Of a DNA stretch of 64,000 nt, positions 1 through 7,683 are shown piece after piece. The position numbers and the translations under genes are program-made. The stretch lies in NCBI RefSeq assembly GCF_900637295.1, contig NZ_LR134363.1, forward strand, positions 744,001 through 808,000, in the 5' to 3' direction. The notes under the pieces were generated by a model, which was not told the origin of the DNA, did not search any database, and saw only the letters and a program-made list of their open reading frames with translations. Positions within the stretch are counted from its first letter, which is position 1. Each line of letters opens with the position of its first letter. Origin of the DNA: Actinomyces slackii. Its GTDB lineage: Bacteria > Actinomycetota > Actinomycetes > Actinomycetales > Actinomycetaceae.

Positions 1-1
1 G

Positions 2-406
2 GCGCTGACCAGGGACTACGTCCTGGGATACACCTGCACGGACGGCCAGGAGGGCGTGATGCGCGTGCCGGGGACCGGGGCGCTGAGCGCCGTCGACGCC
101 ACCTTCCCCGTGGGCACCCGCTGCACCGTGGTGGCTGATGCCGAGGACCTCGACCTGCCCGGCTACACCGCGGTGGCGACGGGGGGAAGGGGCGCCCCGG
201 CGCGCTCGGTGGTCATCGGCGCGGAGTGGTCCGGCAATACGGCGGCACTGGTCGAGATCGTCTATGAGGGTGCCTGCCGCGACGAGGTCGACCCCGAGTC
301 CTGCCGGAGTGAGGGGACGACGGGATCGGGAACAGGGACCGGGGCCACGCCGACCGTTGAGGTGTCGGCGGAGATGGCCGAGCCCGAGCGCGCCCCCGCC
401 CCCTGA
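2..406 (+). CDS. C-terminal end of a DUF5979-type surface protein (5' truncated by window)
   Basis: The reading frame is open from the window edge and stops at TGA 404-406. The visible 134 residues contain one beta-sandwich-like module with the pattern YVLGYTCTDG, then PVGTRC, then a second conserved Cys (VYEGACRD). I associate this pattern with DUF5979 domains, which occur as tandem modules in Actinomyces surface and adhesin-like proteins. After the module comes a short Gly/Thr/Pro/Glu-rich tail ending EPERAPAP. No LPXTG motif, membrane helix or positively charged sorting tail follows, so this end does not look cell-wall anchored by sortase. The N-terminal part lies outside the window, so total size and overall function cannot be judged. 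The family call is from memory of the motif and is moderately sure. Confidence 0.6.
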   Translation, partial: ALTRDYVLGYTCTDGQEGVMRVPGTGALSAVDATFPVGTRCTVVADAEDLDLPGYTAVATGGRGAPARSVVIGAEWSGNTAALVEIVYEGACRDEVDPESCRSEGTTGSGTGTGATPTVEVSAEMAEPERAPAP

Positions 407-487
407 ACGGGCGGCTCCGAGCGGGTCAGTCACAGCGGGGCGGTCACGGCGGGGCGGTCACGGCGGGTCAGGCACGCAGCGGACGCC

Positions 488-605
488 GATCTGCGTCGCG
501 GACGAGGGTTCGCGTCATCCGACTGGGGTTAGCACAGGGGCGGGTGACGCAAAGTCACGTCGTCGACGCATACTCACGTCCTCTACGCAAACTCACGTCT
601 TGCGC
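488..605 (+). repeat. Intergenic repeat family 3, copy 1 (forward)
   Basis: Positions 488-570 match the reverse complement of 40636-40718 over 83 nt with about nine differences. The shared core includes GGACGAGGGTTCGCGTCATC and TAGCACAGGGG. The right flank (545-605) continues as three degenerate units of about 19 nt, each containing TACGCAAACTCACGT or a variant. The left units (GCGTC type) run opposite to the right units, so the element is a nested inverted repeat. It occupies most of the 246-bp gap between the DUF5979 gene and the TetR gene. No coding content is seen. Confidence 0.75.
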
Positions 606-652
606 ACCCGGGCTGGGCGCGAGTAGTACCTGGCCCTGCGAGTCGCGCACGG

Positions 653-1282
653 CTAATCCCGGATCCCGGCCTCGAGGACGTCCAGGGCCTCATTGATGAG
701 CTGCGGGATGTCGGCATCCTCCTGCTGCCACCACTCCTCCAGGGCCAGCAGAAGCGTGCCTACCAGCGCATTGACCTTGATGGTCAGCTCCGGGCCCGCC
801 TCCACGCCCCGCCGCCGAGCCACCTCCTGGGTGATGACTCTGACGGCGCTGCTGGCCTCGATCATCTGCTGGGCCCAGATGCTGGGCTGCTCGCTCATGT
901 AGCGGGCCCGACGCCGCCATGCCGGGTCCTCGCGCAGGCTCTGCGCCATGGCGTCCACGGCCTTGCGGGCGGCGCCCACCAGGGAGAGGCCCTCGTCGAT
1001 CCCTGACAGGAAGAGATCGGCTGCGGACTGGTCGTACTCGTCGTGGACGATGAGCCTGTCCTTGGTGCCGAAGTACCGGTACACGGTCGACGCCGAGGCC
1101 CCCGCCGCCTTGGCCACCTCCTCGACTGTGACGGCGTCGTAGCCGCGCTCGTCGAACAGGTCCAGGGCCACGGTCTGGATCTGGCGCATGGCCTCCCGCT
1201 TGGCCCGCTCGCGCAGGCTCAGGTTGGGCGCCGCATGCCGGTGCTGCGCCCAGTCCTCATCCCTGCCGGTCTCCTCGCTCAC
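653..1282 (-). CDS. TetR-family transcriptional regulator
   Basis: A 209-residue protein with the classic TetR N-terminal helix-turn-helix: ALDLFDERGYDAVTVEEVA at about residues 37-55, then KAAGASASTVYRYFGTKDRL. The C-terminal two thirds are helical and unrelated to any ligand class I recognise. It is transcribed divergently from an ABC exporter (starting at 1429), the usual arrangement for a local repressor of an efflux or drug-export pair. Palindromes between the two genes (1399-1432) are plausible operators. Length is normal for the family. The ATG at 1282 is the only start compatible with a full HTH domain. The inducer is unknown. Confidence 0.9.
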   Translation of the reverse strand: MSEETGRDEDWAQHRHAAPNLSLRERAKREAMRQIQTVALDLFDERGYDAVTVEEVAKAAGASASTVYRYFGTKDRLIVHDEYDQSAADLFLSGIDEGLSLVGAARKAVDAMAQSLREDPAWRRRARYMSEQPSIWAQQMIEASSAVRVITQEVARRRGVEAGPELTIKVNALVGTLLLALEEWWQQEDADIPQLINEALDVLEAGIRD

Positions 1283-1398
1283 GCGGGCAGTCTACGAGGT
1301 TCCTCCCGCGGAGCCGGCAGTCCTCAGCGCCCATGCGGGCCGCTGAGGAGTAGGGCGAGTGCGGTGGTCAACGTCGATGCGCGGTGATACGCTCATAT

Positions 1399-1432
1399 GT
1401 GACAGTCACTATCAAGTTGGAGGTCACTGTGA
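1399..1432 (+). promoter_or_regulatory. Candidate TetR operator (two adjacent palindromes) over the exporter start
   Basis: GTGAC-A-GTCAC (1399-1409) is a perfect odd palindrome. A second one, TCAC-T-GTGA (1424-1432), overlaps the GTG start codon at 1429. The ribosome binding site TTGGAGG (1417-1423) lies between them. A repressor bound here would cover the translation start region of the exporter. Assignment to the TetR protein is inference from position. Confidence 0.45.
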
Positions 1433-2313
1433 ATTCGGTTGTCCGTTTCGACGGCGTCGTCAAGACCTACGGTCGCCTGCGCGCCCTGGACGGCTTCGAC
1501 CTGGAGGTGCGCCCCGGAGAGATCCACGGCTTCTGCGGCCCCAACGGCGCCGGCAAGTCCACCGCCCTCCGCATCCTGCTCGGACTGGCCCGCCACGACT
1601 CCGGCGTCGTTCAGCTCTTCGGCTCAGACCCGTGGCGGGAGGCCGTTCCCCTCCATGCCCGCCTGGCCTACGTGCCAGGGGACGTAGGCCTGTGGCCGGG
1701 CCTGACCGGAGGACAGGCCCTCGACATCCTCACCCGCCTTGGAGGGGGCCACAGCCCGCGCCGCCGCGATGAGCTCCTGGAGCGCTTCGCCCTGGACCCC
1801 ACCAAGAAGGCCCGCACCTACTCCAAGGGCAACCGGCAGAAAGTCGCCCTCATCGCCGCCTTCGCCGCCGACGTCGAACTGCTCATCCTCGACGAGCCCA
1901 CCTCCGGCCTCGACCCCCTCATGGAGGACGTCTTCCGCGACGAAGTGCGCCGGGCCGCCGAGCGCGGCACCACCGTGCTCCTGTCCAGCCATATCCTCAC
2001 CGAGGTCGAGGAGCTCTGCGGTCGGGTCACCATCATCCGCGATGGCCGCACCGTGCGAAGCTCGACCCTCGCCGAGATCCAATCCCTCACCCGCACCGCC
2101 ATCGAGGCTCGCACCCGCGAGCCCGTCGCGCTCGACCCGGCCCTGGGCGCCGAGCTCTCCAATGCCGGGCGCCACCTGCGTGTCGAGGCCCCCACCGCTG
2201 AGCTCGACACAGTCCTCACCCAGGTCCTGGCCGCCGGCGTCGAGCAGCTCAGCGCCCGGCCTCCCAGCCTGGAGCAGATCTTCCTCGAGCACTACGAGGT
2301 CGACGCCCGATGA
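1429..2313 (+). CDS. ABC exporter ATP-binding protein (drug/antibiotic export type)
   Basis: A single ABC ATPase domain of 294 residues. It has Walker A GPNGAGKST, a Q-loop region near ARLAYVPGDVG, the divergent signature YSKGNRQKVALIAAF, Walker B LLILDEPTSGLDP and an H-loop (LLSSHILTEVEEL). This is the DrrA-like type that pairs with a separate large permease, and the permease gene follows with a 4-nt ATGA overlap at 2310. I chose GTG 1429 because TTGGAGG sits 5 nt upstream. An upstream in-frame ATG at 1384 has no ribosome site and would add residues encoded by the operator region. The pair probably exports a hydrophobic compound under control of the divergent TetR protein; the substrate is unknown. 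Confidence 0.92.
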   Translation: MNSVVRFDGVVKTYGRLRALDGFDLEVRPGEIHGFCGPNGAGKSTALRILLGLARHDSGVVQLFGSDPWREAVPLHARLAYVPGDVGLWPGLTGGQALDILTRLGGGHSPRRRDELLERFALDPTKKARTYSKGNRQKVALIAAFAADVELLILDEPTSGLDPLMEDVFRDEVRRAAERGTTVLLSSHILTEVEELCGRVTIIRDGRTVRSSTLAEIQSLTRTAIEARTREPVALDPALGAELSNAGRHLRVEAPTAELDTVLTQVLAAGVEQLSARPPSLEQIFLEHYEVDAR

Positions 2314-4463
2314 CACGCCTGGCCGGAACCCCCACCCTCATCCGCCTGGCCGCCCGCCGCGAGATCATCCCCACCGCGGCATGGGCCGCCCTGCTCGCCG
2401 CGCTCCTGGCCGCAACCACCCGCTCCTTCCGCGACACCATGTCCACCCCCCAGGCCCTGGCCGCCTACAGCGCCGCGATGAAGGCCTCTCCTGTTCAGCG
2501 CTTCTTCAACGGCCCTGGGGCCAGCCCGGGCGCTCGTATCGACAGCCTGGGAGGCGTCGTCGTCTTCGAGATCGGCGGGTACCTCCTGGTGCTGGTGGCT
2601 GCCCTGTCCCTGCTGACCGCCGTGCGCCACACCCGCGCGCTGGAGGCCGAGGGCGGTGCCGAGCTCCTCGGAGCCGGTCGAGTGGGCCGCTGCGCTCCAG
2701 AGACTGCCGCATTCATCGTCGTCGCCGGGCAGGCCCTCTGCTGGGGCGGTGCCAGCGCTACCGGGATGTGGGCGGCGGGACTGCCCTGGCGCGGTGCCGT
2801 GGCCTACGGAGCCTCCCTCGCCCTGGCCGGAGTGCTATTCGCAGGAATCGCCCTGGTCGCCGCTGAGGTCTATGAACAGCCCGGATCGGCCAGCACTGCC
2901 ACTCTCATACTCCTCCTGGTGGCCTTCCTGGTACGCGGAGCGGCCGATATGGGGAATCCCGCCGCACGCTGGGCCTCCCCACTGGCCTGGGCCCAGGCCC
3001 TGCGCCCCTTCGACGAGCCCGACCTCGGCCCCCTTGCCCTGGGGTCTGCGGCTCTTCTCCTCCTCCTGGGGGTCACCGCCCTCCTGCGGGAGCGCCGGGA
3101 CTCGGGCGCCGGGATCTGGCAGCAGCGGCCGGGTCCGGCCAGTGCCTCACGGTGGCTGACGAGGCCCGCCGGTCTGCTCGTCTCCCACCTGCGCGGCGCG
3201 GCGATCGGATGGGGGCTGGTCATGGCCGCGCTCGGGATCGCCTTCGGACTGGTGGCCGCGGAGATCGAGTCGGCCGGGGCACAGGGTGCGGCAGTGGTGC
3301 TCGGGAGGCAGGACGCCAATGTCCTGGGCGTGCTGCGATTCGCCGCGGCGCTTCTGGCGGTCCTCGCCATATCCTGCGGAACCGCGCTCCTGGGGCGCCT
3401 GGCCCGCGAGGAGACCTCCGGGCGACTGGACGCCGTTCTCGCGCGACCCGTGGGGCGGGGGCGGTGGCAATTGCTGGCAACCGCCGTCACGCTAGGGATC
3501 GCCACGGCTCTCCTGGCCCTGGGCGGAGTCGGACTGGCACTCGGCGCTCAGATCGCTGGAGCCGACTACGAGGTCACCGACCTGGCCTGGATCGTCGTCG
3601 CGCAGATGCCGGCTGTTTGGGTGGTCCTCGGGCTGGGCGCGCTGGTGGTGGGAGCCTCCGCGCGCCTGTCGCCCCTGACTTGGGTGGTGGTGGCGCACAG
3701 CGCGGTGGTCGGGGTGTTCGCGCAGACCCTCGACCTGCCCCAGTGGCTGCGCAACACCGCCCCGATGACGCATGTGCCGCGCATCCCCGAGGAGGATCCG
3801 GCAGCCCCTGCGCTGGCGGCCTTCGCGCTCGCGGCCCTGATTGCCGCGCTCGTTGCCTGTCTTCTCATGGCTCGTCGTGACGTCAATCGGCACTGGGAGG
3901 GGCCCTCGCCGGGGCGGCTGCCTACAATGGCAGGGACAGCGCGGCGGCATCACAGGAGGAGCCGTGATCCGCAACGTCCACGAGCGCAGCATCCAGGCCG
4001 GCGCCGAGGCCGCCGGCGCCCTGCTCGACGGCCTCGGCCGCCCCGGGGATCGCCTATGGCCCGCGCAGCTCTGGGAGCCCATGGTGCTGGATCGCCCGCT
4101 CGCCGTCGGGGCCGACGGCGGCCACGGCTCCATCCGCTATCGCGTCGTGGAATACGAGCCGGGACAGCGTGTGCGCTTCGCCTTCACCCCCGGTACGGGC
4201 ATCGAGGGCTTCCACGAACTCGAGATCCAGGCCCTGCCCGGTGGCCGCTGCCGAATGCGCCACGTGCTCATGGGGCGGGCGCGCGGCACCATGCGCCTGC
4301 TGTTCCCCGTCCTGGTCGAGTCCCTGCACGACGCCGTGATCGAGGATCTCCTCGACAATGCCGAGCGCGAGCTCACCGGGCGGGTGCGGCGCCCGGCCAG
4401 GCACCCGGCCTGGGTCAGGCTCTGGTCGCGCAGGGAGCGCCGCGGATGAGACAGGGCCGCTGA
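2310..4463 (+). CDS. ABC exporter permease, open frame running through the next gene (probable frameshift near 3' end)
   Basis: Residues 1 to about 527 form a polytopic membrane protein with roughly a dozen hydrophobic segments, for example LLVLVAALSLLTAV and FALAALIAALVACLLMA. This fits the permease partner of the ATPase just upstream, whose end it overlaps by ATGA. After the last helix (about 3890) the frame becomes an Arg/Pro-rich out-of-frame reading of the following SRPBCC gene and stops only at 4463. In the -1 frame there is a TGA at 3965-3967 that would overlap the GTG start of that gene as GTGA, the coupling style used elsewhere in this window. One lost base in a G run near 3899-3914 would explain this. 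The real C-terminus is therefore probably near 3967. Confidence 0.8.
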   Translation: MTRLAGTPTLIRLAARREIIPTAAWAALLAALLAATTRSFRDTMSTPQALAAYSAAMKASPVQRFFNGPGASPGARIDSLGGVVVFEIGGYLLVLVAALSLLTAVRHTRALEAEGGAELLGAGRVGRCAPETAAFIVVAGQALCWGGASATGMWAAGLPWRGAVAYGASLALAGVLFAGIALVAAEVYEQPGSASTATLILLLVAFLVRGAADMGNPAARWASPLAWAQALRPFDEPDLGPLALGSAALLLLLGVTALLRERRDSGAGIWQQRPGPASASRWLTRPAGLLVSHLRGAAIGWGLVMAALGIAFGLVAAEIESAGAQGAAVVLGRQDANVLGVLRFAAALLAVLAISCGTALLGRLAREETSGRLDAVLARPVGRGRWQLLATAVTLGIATALLALGGVGLALGAQIAGADYEVTDLAWIVVAQMPAVWVVLGLGALVVGASARLSPLTWVVVAHSAVVGVFAQTLDLPQWLRNTAPMTHVPRIPEEDPAAPALAAFALAALIAALVACLLMARRDVNRHWEGPSPGRLPTMAGTARRHHRRSRDPQRPRAQHPGRRRGRRRPARRPRPPRGSPMARAALGAHGAGSPARRRGRRRPRLHPLSRRGIRAGTACALRLHPRYGHRGLPRTRDPGPARWPLPNAPRAHGAGARHHAPAVPRPGRVPARRRDRGSPRQCRARAHRAGAAPGQAPGLGQALVAQGAPRMRQGR
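3964..4449 (+). CDS. SRPBCC-fold protein (polyketide-cyclase/START-like)
   Basis: A 161-residue protein with the alternating beta-strand pattern of the SRPBCC/Bet v1 fold: RNVHERSIQAGAEAAGALLD, then strands around SIRYRVVEYEPGQRVRFAFT and GFHELEIQALPGGRCRMRH, ending in a long C-terminal helix. Such proteins bind hydrophobic ligands or act as stress or cyclase proteins; no specific role is evident. The GTG start at 3964 is preceded by AGGAGGA at 3954-3960. A TACAAT hexamer at 3923-3928 could give an extra promoter. It lies wholly inside the overlong permease frame but in another frame, and its codon pattern and fold-like sequence make it the real coding frame here. Confidence 0.75.
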   Translation: MIRNVHERSIQAGAEAAGALLDGLGRPGDRLWPAQLWEPMVLDRPLAVGADGGHGSIRYRVVEYEPGQRVRFAFTPGTGIEGFHELEIQALPGGRCRMRHVLMGRARGTMRLLFPVLVESLHDAVIEDLLDNAERELTGRVRRPARHPAWVRLWSRRERRG

Positions 4464-4542
4464 TCAGGGTGGAGTCTTCGCCGCAGGGTGCGGTCCCGGC
4501 GCCGGAGCCGGCGGTGGTCGTCGTCGGCTGGGCTGTGGTGCC

Positions 4543-6426
4543 TCAGTCCGCGGGGACGTAGCCGATGAGGCTGCCCGTCTCACGGTCGTGGCTGACCACA
4601 AGGCCGGGGCTCACCACCATGAAGATCCCCGTCTCGATGGAGGGCGCTCCCGGGAAGGCGATCTCCTTGCCGGTCTTGGTGCTCACCAGGCTCTGGAATA
4701 TGCCGCTGATGCTCTGCGGGGTATGGTGCAGGGCGACCACGGAGCCCCCCTGGGACAGATGGGCCCAATTCGGGCAGGACGAGTAGTCGTCGGAGGACTC
4801 GGGGGAGAATGACTTGTCTCCCATGGTGACCTTGGTGATGCACGCAGAGGTGATGCTGATGGTGACCCCGCTCGGTGGATCGTCGGGCTTGGTCAGCGTG
4901 GTCTCCAAATCCTCCAGCGTGCTGACACTGTTGACAGGCTCCAGGCCGAACTTCTGCAGCTCAGGATCAGGTGCGGTGAAGTCCCTGATCTTCTCCCCCT
5001 CGGGCGTGAAGAGCCGTACCTGGCGATCCTCGTCGTCCTTGCCGGAGGCGATCACGGCCCACCCGTCCTTGGCGGGGGCGATATAGGTGTAAGCGGTCTT
5101 GCTCTTCGGCAGAGGGCTGTCAAGCTCCATGACCTCGCCGCTGTCAATGTTGATCACGTTCGTCTCCACTGTGGTGAAGCGCTTCTCATCGCGCTGGATG
5201 AGCGGCAGGTAGCCCGCGATTCCCGTGTCCGTTGAGTACTCGTCGTCATCAGCACTGGGGCCGGCATCCTCGATCTCAGCGCGCCACAGCCGTGAGCCAT
5301 CGGCGGACCATGCTGTGCAGGAGTCGTCCTCATTGCAGCTGATGGCCACATCCTCGACGATCGCGACCTGCTCCTCCTTCCAGGGGGCCTGTGAGGTGGA
5401 GCCGTCATTGAGATTGAGGACGAGTGAGCCCAGGACGGCCTTGTCCTCGCCCCAGGCGAGCACATGGACGATGGATCTGGGAGGGTCATCAGGGCGTGTC
5501 TGCCATGCCTTCTCGATGCCCTCGGCGGAGGCCCTGTAGCCGGTGATCTCCAGGTCGTCCGACTCCCCGCCGATGGTCAGCACCCTGCCGTTGACAGCAA
5601 TGGCCCCGGTGCCCTCGTCGATGCTCTCCTCCCAGACCTGCCGAGCCCCCGAGGCCCAGGCCTCGGCCAGGACGATGTTGCCCGCATAGGTCACCCGCAC
5701 ATCCGGCTGGCGGAAGAAGGCGTACCAGACCCCGCCTCCGGCGACCACCAGTGCCAGGACCGTGGCGACGACGATGCCCACCACCAAAGCGCGCCGGCGC
5801 TTGCGCGGCGCAGGGCCCATGGCCATCGCCTGCGGATGCGCCATCTGTCCCATCGGTGCTTGGGGGCCCCACTGCTGGCCGAACTGGCCGGGCTGGCCCG
5901 GCTGGCCGGGCTGGCCCGGCTGCGGGCCGCTGTTGAGGAGGGCGCTCGGAGCGGCCTGGGCGTTCGGCGCAGGAGCGGCCTGAGCGCTATGCCCATAGGG
6001 TGCTGGGGCCGGCGGGCCGGACTGTCCGGACTGCTGGGACTGGGCGCTGTGCGCAGGAGCGGCCGGTGCCGGCGTCGGCAGTCCTGACTCCGCGGCCGCG
6101 GGGCGCTCAGCGGATCCATCTGCCGGCGACTCGGCAGGAGTGCCGGTGGGCTTGGCCACCGTGTTGACCGGCTGGGCCGCATCCTGGGACGCCGAGGCGG
6201 CGTCGGCCTGCAGATGCCCCCGCTGGATCAGCACCTCACGGACCTGGGGGTCCGACGAGTCGCGCATGAGGTCGAGGACCTCGGCGGGGACCGCAGGATT
6301 CGAGGCCAGGACGGCGTGCAGGTCGGGGCGCTGCTCCGCGATGCGCTTCCACTGCTGGGGTGGGGCAAATCGACTCCCCGCCGTCACCGCGTCGTGGTCG
6401 GCAGGGGAGGGTGGGTCCTGGCTCAT
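4543..6426 (-). CDS. Membrane-anchored protein: N-terminal LRV-like domain, Pro/Gln linker, one TM helix, large outside domain
   Basis: The protein has 627 residues. Residues about 20-75 (PQQWKRIAEQRPDLHAVLAS, then NPAVPAEVLDLMRD) look like the variant leucine-rich repeat domain seen in actinobacterial membrane proteins. A Pro/Gln/Ala-rich linker with GQPGQP repeats follows to about residue 205. A basic RKRRR stop-transfer and one helix (ALVVGIVVATVLALVVAGGG) give a cytoplasmic N-terminus. The remaining 390 residues outside the membrane are beta-rich with repeated blade-like segments such as VHVLAWGEDKAVLGSL and DGSRLWRAEI, suggesting a beta-propeller-like sensor or binding domain. Function is not known. 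It sits alone, upstream of nothing obvious, and is transcribed in the same direction as upp. Confidence 0.8.
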   Translation of the reverse strand: MSQDPPSPADHDAVTAGSRFAPPQQWKRIAEQRPDLHAVLASNPAVPAEVLDLMRDSSDPQVREVLIQRGHLQADAASASQDAAQPVNTVAKPTGTPAESPADGSAERPAAAESGLPTPAPAAPAHSAQSQQSGQSGPPAPAPYGHSAQAAPAPNAQAAPSALLNSGPQPGQPGQPGQPGQFGQQWGPQAPMGQMAHPQAMAMGPAPRKRRRALVVGIVVATVLALVVAGGGVWYAFFRQPDVRVTYAGNIVLAEAWASGARQVWEESIDEGTGAIAVNGRVLTIGGESDDLEITGYRASAEGIEKAWQTRPDDPPRSIVHVLAWGEDKAVLGSLVLNLNDGSTSQAPWKEEQVAIVEDVAISCNEDDSCTAWSADGSRLWRAEIEDAGPSADDDEYSTDTGIAGYLPLIQRDEKRFTTVETNVINIDSGEVMELDSPLPKSKTAYTYIAPAKDGWAVIASGKDDEDRQVRLFTPEGEKIRDFTAPDPELQKFGLEPVNSVSTLEDLETTLTKPDDPPSGVTISITSACITKVTMGDKSFSPESSDDYSSCPNWAHLSQGGSVVALHHTPQSISGIFQSLVSTKTGKEIAFPGAPSIETGIFMVVSPGLVVSHDRETGSLIGYVPAD

Positions 6427-6480
6427 GGGCTCAGCGTAGTGAGGGGACGTCGTTGGCCGCGGACATACGGGACAGCGCGA

Positions 6481-7119
6481 TCAGTCGATGATGCCGTAGA
6501 GGCGGTCTCCGGCGTCGCCCAGACCCGGGACGATGTAGGCGTGCTCATTGAGGCGCTCATCCACCGCCGCGGTCACCACGGTGACATTCGCGCGCTCGCC
6601 GACGGCCTCCTCCAGGGTCTTGACGCCCTCGGGGGCCGCGATGAGGCACAGGGCGGTGACATCGCGGGCGCCGCGCTCCAGGAGGTAGTCGATGGCGGCC
6701 ACGAGGGTGTGGCCGGTGGCCAGCATGGGGTCGATGACGAAGCACTGGCGGCCTGAGAGGTCGTCGGGCAGGCGGTTGGCGTAGGTCTCCACCTCCAGGG
6801 TGTCCTCGTCGCGCTTCATGCCGAGGAAGCCGACCTCGGCCGTCGGCAGCAGGCGGGTCATGCCCTCTAGCATGCCCAGGCCCGCGCGCAGGATCGGCAC
6901 GACGATGGGCCGGGGCGAGGCGATGCGGCGGCACTGCGCCACGGCAACAGGGGTGGTGATCTCCACGGCCTCCGTTCGCACCTCGCGAGTGGCCTCGTAG
7001 GCCAGGAGGGTGACGAGCTCGTCAACGAGTTGGCGGAAGACCGCCGAGGGCGTCCTCTGGTCGCGCAGGACGGAGAGCTTGTGATCGATGAGGGGGTGAT
7101 CGGCAACGTGCAGGTGCAT
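6481..7119 (-). CDS. upp: Uracil phosphoribosyltransferase
   Basis: The 212-residue product matches the length and motifs of UPRTase, which converts uracil plus PRPP to UMP in pyrimidine salvage. Visible motifs are the N-terminal [16 protein letters not shown], the segment [15 protein letters not shown], the PRPP-binding loop [13 protein letters not shown], and the C-terminal [15 protein letters not shown] that forms the uracil pocket. The start is at ATG 7119. The gene is transcribed away from the RiPP operon, so the low-GC gap 7120-7427 must hold promoters for both. No obvious regulatory RNA was recognised upstream. Confidence 0.97.
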   Translation of the reverse strand: MHLHVADHPLIDHKLSVLRDQRTPSAVFRQLVDELVTLLAYEATREVRTEAVEITTPVAVAQCRRIASPRPIVVPILRAGLGMLEGMTRLLPTAEVGFLGMKRDEDTLEVETYANRLPDDLSGRQCFVIDPMLATGHTLVAAIDYLLERGARDVTALCLIAAPEGVKTLEEAVGERANVTVVTAAVDERLNEHAYIVPGLGDAGDRLYGIID

Positions 7120-7344
7120 GGTGAAAGACTACGGCCCATCTGCGTGGCGAGTCGCGCAGGTCGTGGGGAGAGGCGCACGTGGGTGCGGGTGCTGATACCC
7201 GCCCACCGGTCAGAGCCGATGGTGGCTGGGACGTGGCGCAAGACGACAGCGAAAAGAGTAGCGCAACAATATAAGCGAAGGCTTCCATACTTCTTATAAA
7301 GTGGTAAAAGTCACGTATAGAAACGCTAAATTCGCGTGATCTGC

Positions 7345-7399
7345 TTGACACTCTGTGTGTATCCAATCACACTTATATGGCAGCTCAATGAACGAGCTG
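7345..7399 (+). promoter_or_regulatory. Low-GC promoter/leader region of the RiPP operon
   Basis: The stretch 7255-7400 is markedly AT-richer than its surroundings. It contains a consensus TTGACA at 7345-7350 and a TATAT element at 7374-7378; their spacing of about 22-23 nt is longer than ideal, so the true -10 is uncertain. GTGTG (7355-7359) and CACAC (7368-7372) form an inverted repeat between these boxes, a possible operator. A 6-bp hairpin CAGCTC/GAGCTG (7381-7399, loop 7 nt) lies just upstream of the ribosome site and could protect the mRNA 5' end. Confidence 0.45.
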
Positions 7400-7427
7400 T
7401 GTGATCCCTTAGGAAAGGAGGTGTGTG

Positions 7428-7580
7428 ATGACGCTGATGAGTGCGCTTGCTGACGCAGGCAAGGATGCTGGGACGCCGATGGTGCGCAGTGCTGGGTGCA
7501 TCGCTTGCTGGCGCTTCCGCAAGGTAGTTGCAGTGCGGCGAGCCTGTGGAAGGCCGAACCCGATCCTCCTGGCCCTGTGA
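7428..7580 (+). CDS. SkfA-like sactipeptide (sporulation-killing-factor type) precursor peptide
   Basis: The ORF encodes 50 residues from ATG 7428 to TGA 7580. Its ribosome site AAAGGAGGTG (7414-7423) is almost a perfect match to the 16S tail, 6 nt from the ATG, as expected for an abundantly made precursor. The segment GTPMVRSAGCIACW (residues 15-28), a third Cys at 40, and the end CGRPNPILLAL align with remembered B. subtilis SkfA (GTSIVKAAGCMGCW, third Cys, then a PxP motif, and a final hydrophobic residue). By analogy the leader is residues 1-23, cleavage falls at Gly23-Cys24, and the core is 27 residues with Cys at core positions 1, 4 and 17. SKF itself is a 26-residue head-to-tail cyclic peptide with one thioether and one disulfide. 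The radical SAM, protease and exporter genes follow directly. Confidence 0.88.
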   Translation: MTLMSALADAGKDAGTPMVRSAGCIACWRFRKVVAVRRACGRPNPILLAL

Positions 7581-7600
7581 CCTCCTGGCCGGGAGTTGGT

Positions 7601-7638
7601 GCCCCGGGGCGCGGGCCGGTGTGCTCGTGGCCCGGGGC
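7601..7638 (+). terminator. GC-rich hairpin between precursor and modifying enzyme (possible attenuator)
   Basis: GCCCCGGG (7601-7608) and CCCGGGGC (7631-7638) form an 8-bp perfect stem. An alternative inner stem CGGGCC (7612-7617) with GGCCCG (7629-7634) competes with it. There is no U-run, so partial termination or RNA processing is more likely than full termination. Such a hairpin would yield more precursor mRNA than enzyme mRNA. Confidence 0.5.
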
Positions 7639-7683
7639 CGAACCGGAAGGAGTGCTGGTGTCTGATCACAACGAAGGTTACCT

